Assembly: GCA_964505065.1 (NCBI GenBank)
Contig: CAZDGF010000010.1
Location: 3,188 to 67,187 of the forward strand
Source: JABMMZ01 sp964505065
GTDB lineage: Bacteria; Bacteroidota; Bacteroidia; NS11-12g; UBA955
DNA length: 64,000 nucleotides
Direction of reading: 5' to 3'
Shown here: one piece after another, positions 1 to 9,874 of the stretch
How the letters are laid out: every line of letters starts with the position of its first letter
Numbering within the stretch: the stretch's first letter is position 1
Notes under the pieces: model-generated
What the model was told of the DNA's origin: nothing
The model's database searches: none
What the model saw: only the letters and a program-made list of their open reading frames with translations
Translations under genes and position numbers: made by a program

Positions 1-536
1 TCTTGCAGCACATAGCTTTCCAAACCCATATAACTCATAAATATACCTGCTTCTACATTTATACCATACCATTTATTAAAATGATAGCCTGCGGCTGCCT
101 CTCGTATAAATTTTAAATTGCCAGTACCTGTGTTTTTTCCTCTATTTACACTGGGGTCTAGCTCATTTATAATATGCTGCATAGCACCAAATTGTAAAGC
201 CAATCTGCCTATTGTATTTTTATAATTTGTTTCAAAACCAAGGCTTGCAAGGTTTATGGTAATTTCATTGTGTCTGCCAATGGTTGAAGAGGTATTTTGG
301 GTATTGTCTATTGGTTTGGCAAAATTATAATTGTAATAAGCATCTACATAGGCATTGGCTGTAAGTATAGTTTCGCCTGTTTGTTTATCTAAAAATTGTA
401 AATGCGCTTGTTTTACCCTGCTTTGCCCATTTACCCAGGTTAAATCCATACCATTAAAAGGAATTTTGGGTAAAGTATCTGTTTGCGCATAGCTATGAGA
501 TAGAGAAACAAGAAATACAAAGGCAATTTTTTTCAT
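1..536 (-). CDS. Outer-membrane porin-like beta-barrel protein (C-terminus outside window)
   Basis: The reverse strand is open from an ATG at 536 to the window edge with no stop, so only about 178 N-terminal residues are seen. It starts with a signal peptide (MKKIAFVFLVSLSHSYAQ, cut after AQ). Alternating aromatic and polar segments follow, such as AYVDAYYNYNFAKPID and later GINVEAGIFMSYMGLESY. This pattern resembles the Bacteroidota OmpL/BBP2-type porins, which form diffusion channels in the outer membrane; the family call is by resemblance only. The gene downstream of it lies outside the window. The neighbouring gene (690-2642) is on the same strand and separated by a terminator, so this gene has its own transcription unit. 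Confidence 0.6.
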   Translation of the reverse strand, partial: MKKIAFVFLVSLSHSYAQTDTLPKIPFNGMDLTWVNGQSRVKQAHLQFLDKQTGETILTANAYVDAYYNYNFAKPIDNTQNTSSTIGRHNEITINLASLGFETNYKNTIGRLALQFGAMQHIINELDPSVNRGKNTGTGNLKFIREAAAGYHFNKWYGINVEAGIFMSYMGLESYVLQ

Positions 537-628
537 AAAACGATTGGGCAAATATAATTTTAAGTTTTAAAAAAGCGAGGTTAGAATAAAATCTAATATT
601 GCAAGTAAATTACATTATTAGCGAAAAG

Positions 629-668
629 CAAAACGGGATTTTTGAACAAGTTCAAAAATCCCGTTTTG
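629..668 (-). terminator. Perfect 19-bp inverted repeat, intrinsic terminator
   Basis: Arms 629-647 and 650-668 are perfect reverse complements with a 2-nt loop. The stem runs through ACGGGATTTTTGAAC and has A/T-rich outer ends. It lies 21 bp beyond the stop of the T9SS gene at 690-2642 and before the porin-like gene, so it most likely ends the T9SS transcript. The symmetry would let it act in both directions. Confidence 0.75.
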
Positions 669-689
669 TGTATATAAAGTAAGTAAATA

Positions 690-2642
690 CTATTGAACAA
701 TCATTTTTTGTGTTACACTATGTGTAGCTGTTTTTACAGTATAAAAATACACACCAGCAGCTAAACCATTGGCATTTATATTTAAGTTTTGATTGCCCAT
801 GTTTAATTCTCCATGGTTTTGTGTAGCCACTATTTGACCAGATATATTGGTAATTACAGTACTTACATTGCTTGTAGCATCTAACCATACTATAACATTG
901 GTATTGCCGCTAAATGGGTTTGGTTGGTTTTGAGAAACAATTAATATTTCTTTATTGGCATTAAATTTATCAACTGTTAAAGCATTGTTTCCAATAGAAC
1001 CATCTAACAATCTATTTACAGGAATAGCTGCATATAAAATATCGTTACCATTACCAGAAATTTCTCTTTCATTTTGCAAATTAGTGCCTGTAATATCATC
1101 AGATTGAAAAATAATATGAACAAATCCGTTTACTGTTCTTGCTACGCAGGCAAATTCATCTTCAAATTGTGGTCTTTTGGTAATATTCATTGGTAATTCC
1201 CAATTGCTGCCACCATCTTTAGAGATTACCATCATAACATCTCTAAAATTACAATTATCTGCATCTGGATCTGTAGCCACTGGCAAAGAGAAACTGCAAT
1301 ACACATTGTTATTATCATCTACACAAGCAGAAGGCATGTGTAATAAAGCCGTATTGCCTAAACGAGCCCCTAAGTAAGGATCTCCCTGTGGGGTTGTGCC
1401 TCCTCTTGGTTGAGTATTTCCTGGACCTACGGTATAACTTGTTTCACCATCAGCAAAAGGAAATTGGCTTGCACCAGCTATAAATTGTTTTGTTTTTGTA
1501 TTTTCATTCCAATAACTCAACAAAGCAATACCAGGATAAAAAGAATAGGTTTCATTTGTAGTATCTGTATCTAATACTCTTGATGTACCCCAAAATGCAT
1601 GTACCTTTCCGTTTTTATCTATTACTACATCTATACTACCATCGGCTACAAAAGGTGTATCACTCATTAATTTTTTAGCATTGTATGGTGCATATTTAAA
1701 CGAATCCATAATTGTTTTAGTAAATGTTAAACCATTGTTAGTAGATTTCCATAAAACAACATCTTCTAATAAATCGCCTGTAACTATAGCTACTATAGAG
1801 TCTCTAACATCGATAGAATATTGGTCGCCACCACCAGAAATATGGCGAGAGCTATCGTATCCTGGCAAAAGAATGTGTTGTGTTCCCCATGTGTTGCCGC
1901 CATCTGTAGAGCGACTATAGGTAAAAGGAGCAAATACCCCATTGATTGTAGGAGCTCTTTTTTCGCCTGCTGCTGCAGAATCAGCATAATTACATATTAA
2001 ATGAAAAATATCGCCATTGTTCATTACTCTACCCCAAATTGGGCGTCTGTTTGGTTGAGATAACAATAAATTTCCTCCAGTTGTCCAATTTTGGCTGCCA
2101 ACGGCAGAGCTATTGCTTTTGGTAAAACCACCCGATGTTGAGTTGTGTCCCATAACCCATTCGCTTGCAGGAGCACCACTTATACCTATTGAAGGCCAGC
2201 CTGTTCTAATGTTTTCAATACGTGGAATAGCATTTGTAAAATCAGTATTTGACCATGCCGTGCCGTTGTTAAAATTATAACCTGTTCCTCTATCTGTAAA
2301 TGTTGTACTTCTTTCTGCAGAGGTTGTCCATACGGCAGAAATACTACCATTTGGCAATACAATAATTCTTCGACCCATACTGGCATTGGTTTGCAAATCA
2401 TAAGTTGTATTTCCAATTTTCACAAAATTAAAACCTAAAATTCCTCTTTTTGAAGATTGCATTTTAACAAATTTTGTAGCTTTTACCATTGTTGCAGAAT
2501 CTAAATTGGGTTCTACAATTTTTTCTTTTCCTAATAATACTGGTGTTTTAATAACAGTAGATTGCTGAACATTAACAGCTTTCTTTTGTGCGAATAAGCA
2601 TATTGGCAATACCAATGATGCGAGTAGTATATTTTTTTTCAT
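690..2642 (-). CDS. Secreted BNR-repeat (sialidase-type propeller) protein with T9SS type A sorting domain
   Basis: 650 aa. The N-terminus is a signal peptide (MKKNILLASLVLPICLFAQ). The middle contains Asp-box-like motifs of sialidase/BNR propellers: SRSTDGGNTW, WKSTNNGLTF and ISKDGGSNW. The last ~85 residues (from ILIVSQNQPNPFSGN) form a typical T9SS type A C-terminal domain with the NPF start, a GQIV-type turn and AAGVYFYTV, ending in KMIVQ. From family knowledge, T9SS cargo crosses the outer membrane and is anchored or released after CTD removal. Asp boxes are structural, so no catalytic activity should be assumed; I see no sialidase active-site set. It could be an adhesin or glycan-binding propeller. 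Confidence 0.8.
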   Translation of the reverse strand: MKKNILLASLVLPICLFAQKKAVNVQQSTVIKTPVLLGKEKIVEPNLDSATMVKATKFVKMQSSKRGILGFNFVKIGNTTYDLQTNASMGRRIIVLPNGSISAVWTTSAERSTTFTDRGTGYNFNNGTAWSNTDFTNAIPRIENIRTGWPSIGISGAPASEWVMGHNSTSGGFTKSNSSAVGSQNWTTGGNLLLSQPNRRPIWGRVMNNGDIFHLICNYADSAAAGEKRAPTINGVFAPFTYSRSTDGGNTWGTQHILLPGYDSSRHISGGGDQYSIDVRDSIVAIVTGDLLEDVVLWKSTNNGLTFTKTIMDSFKYAPYNAKKLMSDTPFVADGSIDVVIDKNGKVHAFWGTSRVLDTDTTNETYSFYPGIALLSYWNENTKTKQFIAGASQFPFADGETSYTVGPGNTQPRGGTTPQGDPYLGARLGNTALLHMPSACVDDNNNVYCSFSLPVATDPDADNCNFRDVMMVISKDGGSNWELPMNITKRPQFEDEFACVARTVNGFVHIIFQSDDITGTNLQNEREISGNGNDILYAAIPVNRLLDGSIGNNALTVDKFNANKEILIVSQNQPNPFSGNTNVIVWLDATSNVSTVITNISGQIVATQNHGELNMGNQNLNINANGLAAGVYFYTVKTATHSVTQKMIVQ

Positions 2643-2746
2643 AAATTATATAATTTGAAATTAAATTTCAAGCGGTAAAAATAAATAAAATTTTATAAAT
2701 AAGAAATTTTATTATTTGTAAAATTTAATTAATGATAAGGTTACTG

Positions 2747-4567
2747 TTATTTTAAAATTATTTTTTCTATTTTTGAATATTGCCCAATGTTTATTTTTAG
2801 CCAATAAATACCTTTTGCCCATTGGTTTGTTTCAAATGGTATGTTAAAAAAATAAATGCCTTTTTTAAAATTACTTTTTTTCTCATTGTACATTTGTTGC
2901 CCAAGCGAGTTGTATAGTGTAAATGCTATATTACTTTGTTTTTCTAATATTATTTTTAGCACACAATTTTTAGTTGTAGGATTTGGGAATAGTAGTATTT
3001 CATTTTTTAAATTTTGAAATTCTATTGCGTTTATTGGCATTAAGTAATAGGACGAATCTACACAGCCGTTTATATCTGTTACTGTCAATTGTATTTTAAA
3101 AGTACCATTGGCATTAAAAGTATGTAGAAAACTGAAATTATCATTGGTAGTTCCGTCAGAAATTATCCATTCGTATTTTTGATGCAATTTATTTACCGCT
3201 TCTAAATAGACAGACTTTTCATTAACAGAATCTATTATAAAAAATGGATTAGGATTATTGTAAACAATGATAGATTTTACAATTGTATCTGTACAATTTT
3301 TATCACTTCTTGCTAATAATTTAATATTAAAACTGCCTGGCACACCGTATATATCTTGGTAAATATTTTTTATTTCTTCGTTGCCATTGGGCAATATCCA
3401 ACTATTGGTTATATTGCCATTGGCTATAATTGAAGTAGCTTCAAAAATAAATAAATTGTTATTTAAACATTGTGCGCTATCATTTATTTTAAAATTACTT
3501 ACTGGTGAAGGATAAACTGAAATAAACGACAAAATTGTATCTACACAAAAATTTTCTGCTTTTGAAATTAATTGTACCTTAAAAATACCATTTTTTGAAT
3601 ATTGGTGTTTTGCATTGGTAGAAGTATCATAATTACTATCTCCAAAAAGCCATTTGCTTATGTTTGCATTTAAAGTATTATTAGAAAATTCAAACTTATT
3701 GGTGTTTAAACATTGATTAGCATTGTTAATTGTAAAATTAGATTTTGGATTTTCTAAAACATTTACAATTTTAGTAATGGTATCTTGACACCCACTGCCT
3801 GCACTTACCTTTAATAAAATAGAATATTGCCCTGATAAATCGTATTTATAATTAAAGGAATCCTCTAATCGCCCGTTGCCATCGCCCAGTAAAAAAATTG
3901 TTGTATATGGCTTATAGCTTTGGGTGGTGTTTATAATTTTAAAATTATTTTCATTCAAACATTGGCTTGCATTTGAAATTGAAAAATTTGCTTTTGGCAC
4001 TTTAAATACATTTACCCATGTGGTAAAAGTATCGCTACAATTAAAATTTGTATTTGCCTTTAAGGTTATCTTATAGTTTCCATATTGGCTGTAACTATGT
4101 GTAATATTTTTTGTATTTAGCGTATTTCCATCTCCAAGCCACCATTGGAATTTATCTGCATTTAAAGACAAATTATTATAAAAATATATGTTATTATTTA
4201 TGCATTGGTCGGTATCATTTACGGCAAACATTGCAGTAGGCGATAGTTTAACAAATAATGCGCTATCTTTAATTTTTGTAATATTGCCATCTATAGTTAA
4301 TGTAATAGTTTTATAACCTGCGCTTGTGTATTTTACAAAAAAAGGTCCTTTGCCTATTGCAGTTGCAGGAAAAGCATTTTTTCCAAAATTCCAATTATAA
4401 TTTGTTGCATTTCCTATGGTTAAATCTGTAATCAATACATATTCCTTACTACAAATACTATCTTTGCTTACTATAAAATTTGGCACAACACCAGTATTTA
4501 CATGGCTTTTAGATGCCTGCAATACCAAACAATGAATAAAAGTAAATAAAAGTAAAAGTCTCTTCAT
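2747..4567 (-). CDS. Secreted PKD-repeat protein with T9SS type A sorting domain
   Basis: 606 aa with signal peptide (MKRLLLLFTFIHCLVLQAS). The body is a string of PKD-like Ig domains of about 80 aa, shown by repeats of WxFGxx/LGDGN followed by GxYxIxLKA. Each unit opens with a near-identical motif: VNDTDQCINNNIYFYNN, ISNASQCLNENNF, INNANQCLNTNKFEFSNN, INDSAQCLNNNLFIFEA. The C-terminus (NEILLFPNPTTKN ... GIYWLKINIGQYSKIEKIILK) is a type A CTD. The same QCLNNN unit occurs in the 1445-aa protein at 15603-19940, so the two share a domain lineage. A cell-surface adhesive or scaffold role is inferred; no enzyme motif is seen. Confidence 0.8.
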   Translation of the reverse strand: MKRLLLLFTFIHCLVLQASKSHVNTGVVPNFIVSKDSICSKEYVLITDLTIGNATNYNWNFGKNAFPATAIGKGPFFVKYTSAGYKTITLTIDGNITKIKDSALFVKLSPTAMFAVNDTDQCINNNIYFYNNLSLNADKFQWWLGDGNTLNTKNITHSYSQYGNYKITLKANTNFNCSDTFTTWVNVFKVPKANFSISNASQCLNENNFKIINTTQSYKPYTTIFLLGDGNGRLEDSFNYKYDLSGQYSILLKVSAGSGCQDTITKIVNVLENPKSNFTINNANQCLNTNKFEFSNNTLNANISKWLFGDSNYDTSTNAKHQYSKNGIFKVQLISKAENFCVDTILSFISVYPSPVSNFKINDSAQCLNNNLFIFEATSIIANGNITNSWILPNGNEEIKNIYQDIYGVPGSFNIKLLARSDKNCTDTIVKSIIVYNNPNPFFIIDSVNEKSVYLEAVNKLHQKYEWIISDGTTNDNFSFLHTFNANGTFKIQLTVTDINGCVDSSYYLMPINAIEFQNLKNEILLFPNPTTKNCVLKIILEKQSNIAFTLYNSLGQQMYNEKKSNFKKGIYFFNIPFETNQWAKGIYWLKINIGQYSKIEKIILK

Positions 4568-4643
4568 TTAGTTTCTATTGTGTAAAAATAAAAAAATAAA
4601 ATCAAAAAACAAATTTCAAATTATTTAAACTTAAAATTAGCAA

Positions 4644-4675
4644 TTGGTTTAATTTACGAAATGGCATTACTTTTG
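4644..4675 (+). promoter_or_regulatory. Predicted Bacteroidota promoter for the Porin_10-type gene
   Basis: A -7 box TACTTTTG (4668-4675) fits TAnnTTTG. A TTGG lies 20 nt upstream at 4644-4647, near the expected -33 position. The start codon at 4708 leaves a leader of about 28 nt. Confidence 0.5.
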
Positions 4676-4707
4676 CCATTCAATATTTTAACTTCAATTT
4701 AATAAAA

Positions 4708-6672
4708 ATGCGGCACATAGTATTTGGCTTATTTGTATTTTATGCTATCCATGCGCATACACAAACCAACGATAAATATGATACGGCTAAAAGATTAGAC
4801 CCTTTTAGCACATCTATTCAAACTTTATACCGCAATTTTGAATTTAAACAGGCTACAGATAGTAACCTTTTGTATTACCATCAATATTATGCTGCTAAAA
4901 AACAAGCAATAGCCATACAAGACTTGGGCGATATGGCTACACCTTATCTACCACTTTTATTTACCCCAAATTTAAACACGGGTTTCAATGCAGGATTTAA
5001 TCCTTTTGGCAATAATTATTTTTACCTTAAAAATGCAAAATTTTTTACCTCAAAACTTCCCTTCACTCAATTTTATTATGTTCAAGGACGAGGTTTGACA
5101 CAACAAGGCTTAGTATCTTTTGATGCTGAACACACACAAAATATTGGCAAAAATTTTAACATTGCCGCTAAATACCATAGCACAACAAATTCTGGCTATT
5201 ATTTAAGGCAAACCAATGCCCTGAAAAACGTTCAACTAACCAGCTATTATAGAAGTAAGAACAAAAGATACCTTGCCACAATTGCTTTATCTTACAACAA
5301 ATCGAATATGTTAGAAAATGGTGGTTTGTTGCAAGATGGAAATTATACTGACTCTTTATTTAGAGAACTACCTCAGCCTGTAAAATCAGTAGAAGTAGAA
5401 CTTAAAAATGCAAAAAACATAAACCGTTTTAGGCAACATCAATTTGCGCAAACGTACTGGCTTGTTGGTAAATATAGTAATGATACATTGAAGAATTTTA
5501 AACCTCAATTGGGTATAAAACACGCGCTAAACTTGGATAAACAAACCAATTATTTTACCAATTTAAAAACAGATTTCAATAGTATTATTTTTGATAGTAT
5601 TTACAATTTTAATGCCAATGGCAGCTTTGATAGTATGCGCTACAGAGGCATTAGCAATAGCATTGAAATATTTACGCCATTAAATACCAATGGGCTCTCT
5701 TTTACTGCTGGTGCAATAATAGATAATATACAATATTACCAACAAGCTAATAGCTTAAATTATAGAAACCTGCGCTCGCACAATACAAGTGTATATGGAC
5801 AATTAAATTTTAGTTTATTAAAAATATTTCTTTCGCAAGCAAATGCCCAAATTTTTACAACTGGCTACAATCAGAAAGATTTTTTCTTGAATTTGAAAAA
5901 TGAAATTGTATTGCTAAAAAAACAACAAATAAGTGCCGAAATTGGCTTAACATCAAGTGCCAAACGCCCAGATTATCAACAGCAATTTATGTTGTCAAAT
6001 CATTTTATATGGCAAAATAATTTTAATCAAATAACAACGCAACAATTTAGTTTTGGCTTACACAAAGACATAAAAAAACCCAATGTTTACAATGCCTATA
6101 ATTATAGTTTACCAAAAAAATCATTTGATTTTACACTAAATTATTACCTAACAAGCAATTATATTTATTTTGATACCGATGCCAAGCCCAAAGCAGGTGC
6201 AGCCGACCAAAGTGTATTACAATTTTATGGTTCAAAACATTTTAATTTCAAACGCTTGCAGTTTAATCAATCGCTTTTCTATCAAGTATTTTCAGATAAA
6301 ATAAAAACGCATTTATTATTGCCCAATTTTGCCTCAAAAAGCAGTTTATATGTTCAATTCTATGCCTTTAAAAAAGCTACTTTTTTACAGATAGGCACAG
6401 ATATTAGCTATATTGCAAATTATACAGCTAATTTTTACAACCCTGCAACTCGCCAATTTCAACGCAGCAATAAGCAAGTAGGCAATTATCCGTTTGTAGA
6501 TTTATTTATAAATGCTGAAATAAAAACAGCAAAAATTTTCTTTAAAATGGAACATTTAAACCAAGATATGGCAATAATGAATGGATTTAACAATTATTAT
6601 TACAACTCCCCTTTTCAGCCATCTTCACCCCGCAGATTTAGGCTTGGCTTGGCTTGGAAATTTTATTATTAA
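4708..6672 (+). CDS. Putative porin (Porin_10-like outer-membrane beta-barrel)
   Basis: 654 aa. A signal peptide (MRHIVFGLFVFYAIHAHTQ) is followed by a conserved plug-like stretch, DLGDMATPYLPLLF and GFNAGFNPFGNNYFYL. About 500 residues of alternating beta-strand pattern follow, ending in the aromatic-terminated strand FRLGLAWKFYY expected of an outer-membrane barrel recognised by BAM. The architecture matches the Bacteroidota 'putative porin' family, whose substrate is unknown. The next gene starts 3 bp after the stop, so the two are probably co-transcribed. Confidence 0.75.
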   Translation: MRHIVFGLFVFYAIHAHTQTNDKYDTAKRLDPFSTSIQTLYRNFEFKQATDSNLLYYHQYYAAKKQAIAIQDLGDMATPYLPLLFTPNLNTGFNAGFNPFGNNYFYLKNAKFFTSKLPFTQFYYVQGRGLTQQGLVSFDAEHTQNIGKNFNIAAKYHSTTNSGYYLRQTNALKNVQLTSYYRSKNKRYLATIALSYNKSNMLENGGLLQDGNYTDSLFRELPQPVKSVEVELKNAKNINRFRQHQFAQTYWLVGKYSNDTLKNFKPQLGIKHALNLDKQTNYFTNLKTDFNSIIFDSIYNFNANGSFDSMRYRGISNSIEIFTPLNTNGLSFTAGAIIDNIQYYQQANSLNYRNLRSHNTSVYGQLNFSLLKIFLSQANAQIFTTGYNQKDFFLNLKNEIVLLKKQQISAEIGLTSSAKRPDYQQQFMLSNHFIWQNNFNQITTQQFSFGLHKDIKKPNVYNAYNYSLPKKSFDFTLNYYLTSNYIYFDTDAKPKAGAADQSVLQFYGSKHFNFKRLQFNQSLFYQVFSDKIKTHLLLPNFASKSSLYVQFYAFKKATFLQIGTDISYIANYTANFYNPATRQFQRSNKQVGNYPFVDLFINAEIKTAKIFFKMEHLNQDMAIMNGFNNYYYNSPFQPSSPRRFRLGLAWKFYY

Positions 6673-6675
6673 AAA

Positions 6676-8079
6676 ATGTTAAGCATAGTTTTAAAATACA
6701 AATATAAACTTTGCTTTATTATAGCCTTTAGTTTTTTAGTTGTATTTGCCATTGTTTTTTATTTTGAGCGTTTGTATAGCGATGCGGGTTATTACTTTTT
6801 TCTTTGTACAAATTTTCAAACTTTTCATATAGAGCATGGGCGATATGTATTATTTTTTGCAGAATTTTTGCCTGTTATTGGCACATATTTAGGTTGTTCG
6901 TTAAAAACATTGGCAATACTTTACTCTGTTAACCATGTGTTTTTTCATTTTGCATTAGCACTTGCTTGTTGGGTATTATTTAAAAAAATAAATGCTACTT
7001 TTTTTATTGTTTTATTACAATTTATAGGTATTCGAGAAAGTATTTTTACACCACAATTTGAGCTTTATTATGGCTTATCTATTTTGGTGTTTGCTGTTGC
7101 CTATTTTCAATATAAAATTGAACAAAATTCTGCATTTAAAATTCTGCATAGCGTATTTTTTTTAGGTTTAAACTTTTTAGTATTCTCTGCCCATCCAATG
7201 GGCATTTATTGCTATTTTATGGTTTTATTTTTTTATATTTTAAAACATAAAAAATATATCAAAATAGCCTATTATTCCATTGCAAGTTTAATATTTTACA
7301 TTGTATGGAAAAGGCTATTTGCAAGCGAGTACGAAAGCATAAAATTCAATCAATTTTTTAGCGGAATTATGCAAATTTTTAGTTCCTCATTTTTGAATTT
7401 TGAAGGTTTAAAAAAGGGCTTCTTATTGGTGGGTAAAACTTATCCAGATGTATTGCTTATATTTGGTTTGGGTATCTATTTTTTTATAAAAAATGATAAA
7501 AAAATTCAGTTATTGGTTTATATTCTTTCATTTCTATTTTTACTATTTACAACTTGGCTTTTACACCACACAGATACAATAACACGCTATATAGAACAGG
7601 TGTATTTTCCATGGGTATTTAGTTGTCTTATTTGGCTTTTATTTGTAAAAACGAATAAGTATTTGGAGTATTTTATTGGCATTAGTATTGTTTTTAGAGT
7701 ATTTATTATCCTTATTTATGCGCAAAGATTTAGCATAAGAAAACAACAAATGGCAGAATTTGCTGCACAACTTCAACTTCAAAAACAATCTAAATTTTAC
7801 ATAAATAGAAACCAATTGAATAAAATAGAGGATATTGCCAATTGGTCTTACAGCTTTGAAACATTAATGTATTTTGCAATGTATTATCCTAAGCATATTA
7901 CCATTTGCCTTGATGAGGATATTGAATTTGAAAACAATAAACTTAAATTAAATACAAATACTTTTATTTTTAGAAAATGGGAAATATGGCAACAACAGCA
8001 ATTAAACTCAAAATTTTATCAATTGGATACTGGCAATTATCAATTCTTAAACTTTAAATCGAAATTAGATATACCCTAA
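6676..8079 (+). CDS. Polytopic inner-membrane protein, GT-C-like topology
   Basis: 467 aa with roughly ten to eleven hydrophobic segments spread over the first ~350 residues, then a soluble C-terminal tail of about 110 residues. The first external loop carries YSDAGYYFF, an acidic position placed where GT-C glycosyltransferases and mannosyltransferases have their catalytic Asp. That placement is only suggestive and no family signature is complete. It starts 3 bp after the porin gene. Its stop overlaps by 4 nt (CTAA, 8076-8079) with the stop of the convergent subtilisin gene. It could equally be a membrane protein of unknown function. Confidence 0.55.
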   Translation: MLSIVLKYKYKLCFIIAFSFLVVFAIVFYFERLYSDAGYYFFLCTNFQTFHIEHGRYVLFFAEFLPVIGTYLGCSLKTLAILYSVNHVFFHFALALACWVLFKKINATFFIVLLQFIGIRESIFTPQFELYYGLSILVFAVAYFQYKIEQNSAFKILHSVFFLGLNFLVFSAHPMGIYCYFMVLFFYILKHKKYIKIAYYSIASLIFYIVWKRLFASEYESIKFNQFFSGIMQIFSSSFLNFEGLKKGFLLVGKTYPDVLLIFGLGIYFFIKNDKKIQLLVYILSFLFLLFTTWLLHHTDTITRYIEQVYFPWVFSCLIWLLFVKTNKYLEYFIGISIVFRVFIILIYAQRFSIRKQQMAEFAAQLQLQKQSKFYINRNQLNKIEDIANWSYSFETLMYFAMYYPKHITICLDEDIEFENNKLKLNTNTFIFRKWEIWQQQQLNSKFYQLDTGNYQFLNFKSKLDIP

Positions 8080-9710
8080 TACTTCAAATATTTAAAAGTA
8101 TTTTCAGCTTTTTCTGTTTTTATTTTTATAAAATATATCCCAGAGTTTACAGATAATATCAAAGTTTTTTGATTCAATGTAAAATCAATTTTTTTGCCTA
8201 AAATATCAAAGCAATCAACCATTAAAATATCTTCTAAAGCATTTATTTTTATTTCCCCATTTCCGGGGTTTGGATATATATTTATACCATTCAAATTAGC
8301 TTCATTTTTAACACTTAAATTATAGCAATAAGCATCCATTTTAAGCATGGCTTTTTTAATATTCAATCGTCCGCTTGTGGCATTTTTCCCCGCTAAAGCG
8401 GGTATTTCATCTGTACCATCCAATAAAAATTTTCGTAACAATAAATTACCAGATTTTGGGTTTATTTTTATACTATCTAAAACCCGCTCGCAAGCATAAC
8501 CGTGCAAAATACCAATAGCTGCTGTTACCATAGGTGTGCTAAATGAATTGCCTGTTGCAGCATCGCCATACAATCCATTTAAAATATTAGATTTTACATA
8601 ATTATAACTTGAAAAAATACTTTGTGCAGGTGCACTTATATCTACACTACTATCGCTATAACCATAGCCTCCAAAATTATCGTATCTTGTTGTTGCTCCT
8701 ACAACTATTAAATGCTTGCTTGTGCATAGGCTTGGCAAATCGCCCACTATGTCAATATTAACATTGTTATTGGTAGCTGCACTTGCTGTTAAAATACCCA
8801 CTGCGCCCAAAGTATCGTAAAAGCTACACCAAATAGGCGCATCTTGTGGAAACTCGCTATCATTTCCCCAACTACAATTGGCTGCAACTACAAATGCTCC
8901 TTTTTTGCCATTGGTAGCATTGTATAATTTTCTTTGGAATAAAATATAGCTATAAGCCTTTATAACATCACTCTCCCATATAAAACCATTGCTTGAATCT
9001 GCTATATTTACCACCATCAATTTGGTGTTCCACATTATACCGCTAATGCCTATTTTGTTGTTTGTTCGTGCACCTATAATACCTGCCACCTTTGTGCCAT
9101 GCACACTTTTCCAATAAGTGCTATCGCTAATATCATTGTTGTTTTTATTAAAGTTCCAGCCATAATGGTCGTCAATATAACCATTGTTGTCATCATCAAT
9201 TCCGTTGTTTGTTGTATCTGCATAATTTATCCAAATATTACCTTTAAAATCGGGGTGATTAATGTGTAATCCATCATCAATAACAGCTATAACAATGGTA
9301 TCTCCTCTCCTATTGGTTGCACTGCGGTGTATATCCCATGCTTTATTGGCTTGCACAACGCCCAAATGCCATTGGTTGTTATAAAAAGAATCATTTGGTG
9401 TTGTACTTCTAAATTTTAGTATATGATTTTTTTGAACAATTTGTATCTCTGTTTGCTTTTGAAGAAAATTATAAACTTCGTTTTCATTGGTATTTGAAGG
9501 AGAATATTTGGCAGAATAAATGGTTTGATTATTGTCCAATGCTTCAAAAACAATTGTAAATCTTTCAGTAATTTTTGTAAACTTTGGCGGCAAATTTTTA
9601 GCATTCAATTTTACAATAAACTGTGGCTTATTTGCAGGCTTGGGCGCAATACAATAACCATTAAAAAAAGTAAAAACAAATAGTGTAATGGTGTAAACAA
9701 ATTTTAACAT
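8076..9710 (-). CDS. Secreted subtilisin-family (S8) serine protease with T9SS sorting domain
   Basis: 544 aa. Signal peptide (MLKFVYTITLFVFTFFNGYCIA), then an inhibitor-like propeptide of about 80 residues. The S8 catalytic domain has Asp in VIAVIDDGLHINHPD, His in HGTKVAGIIGA and Ser in TGNSFSTPMVTAA; the oxyanion Asn is in VVAANCSWGN. The calcium-binding-like DTTNNGIDDDNNGYIDD stretch lies just after the catalytic Asp. The C-terminus (GINIYPNPGNGEIKIN ... IYFIKIKTEKAENTFKYLKY) is a type A CTD, so the enzyme should be exported by T9SS. All triad motifs are intact. Confidence 0.88.
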   Translation of the reverse strand: MLKFVYTITLFVFTFFNGYCIAPKPANKPQFIVKLNAKNLPPKFTKITERFTIVFEALDNNQTIYSAKYSPSNTNENEVYNFLQKQTEIQIVQKNHILKFRSTTPNDSFYNNQWHLGVVQANKAWDIHRSATNRRGDTIVIAVIDDGLHINHPDFKGNIWINYADTTNNGIDDDNNGYIDDHYGWNFNKNNNDISDSTYWKSVHGTKVAGIIGARTNNKIGISGIMWNTKLMVVNIADSSNGFIWESDVIKAYSYILFQRKLYNATNGKKGAFVVAANCSWGNDSEFPQDAPIWCSFYDTLGAVGILTASAATNNNVNIDIVGDLPSLCTSKHLIVVGATTRYDNFGGYGYSDSSVDISAPAQSIFSSYNYVKSNILNGLYGDAATGNSFSTPMVTAAIGILHGYACERVLDSIKINPKSGNLLLRKFLLDGTDEIPALAGKNATSGRLNIKKAMLKMDAYCYNLSVKNEANLNGINIYPNPGNGEIKINALEDILMVDCFDILGKKIDFTLNQKTLILSVNSGIYFIKIKTEKAENTFKYLKY

Positions 9711-9717
9711 GGTATTG

Positions 9718-9725
9718 CAAAGTTA
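9718..9725 (-). promoter_or_regulatory. -7 promoter box of the subtilisin gene
   Basis: On the reverse strand this reads TAACTTTG, a match to TAnnTTTG. The ATG at 9710 lies only 7 nt beyond the box, implying a very short or absent 5' UTR. Confidence 0.45.
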
Positions 9726-9847
9726 ATACATAAAATTAAAAAATGAACCAAATTAAAGTTCTGAATTGTAATTGGCTTGTAAAATTTCAATCATAAAACT
9801 AAAATTTTCAATTAAATTTTTGCTAAAGTATTGTCAAAATTTTAAAG

Positions 9848-9855
9848 TATTTTCG
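9848..9855 (+). promoter_or_regulatory. Possible -7 box upstream of kmo
   Basis: TATTTTCG is one base from TAnnTTTG and lies 19 nt before the kmo start codon. No clear -33 element is visible. A second weaker candidate (TTATTTTG) follows ten bases later. Confidence 0.3.
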
Positions 9856-9874
9856 CCTACTTATTTTGTATTAA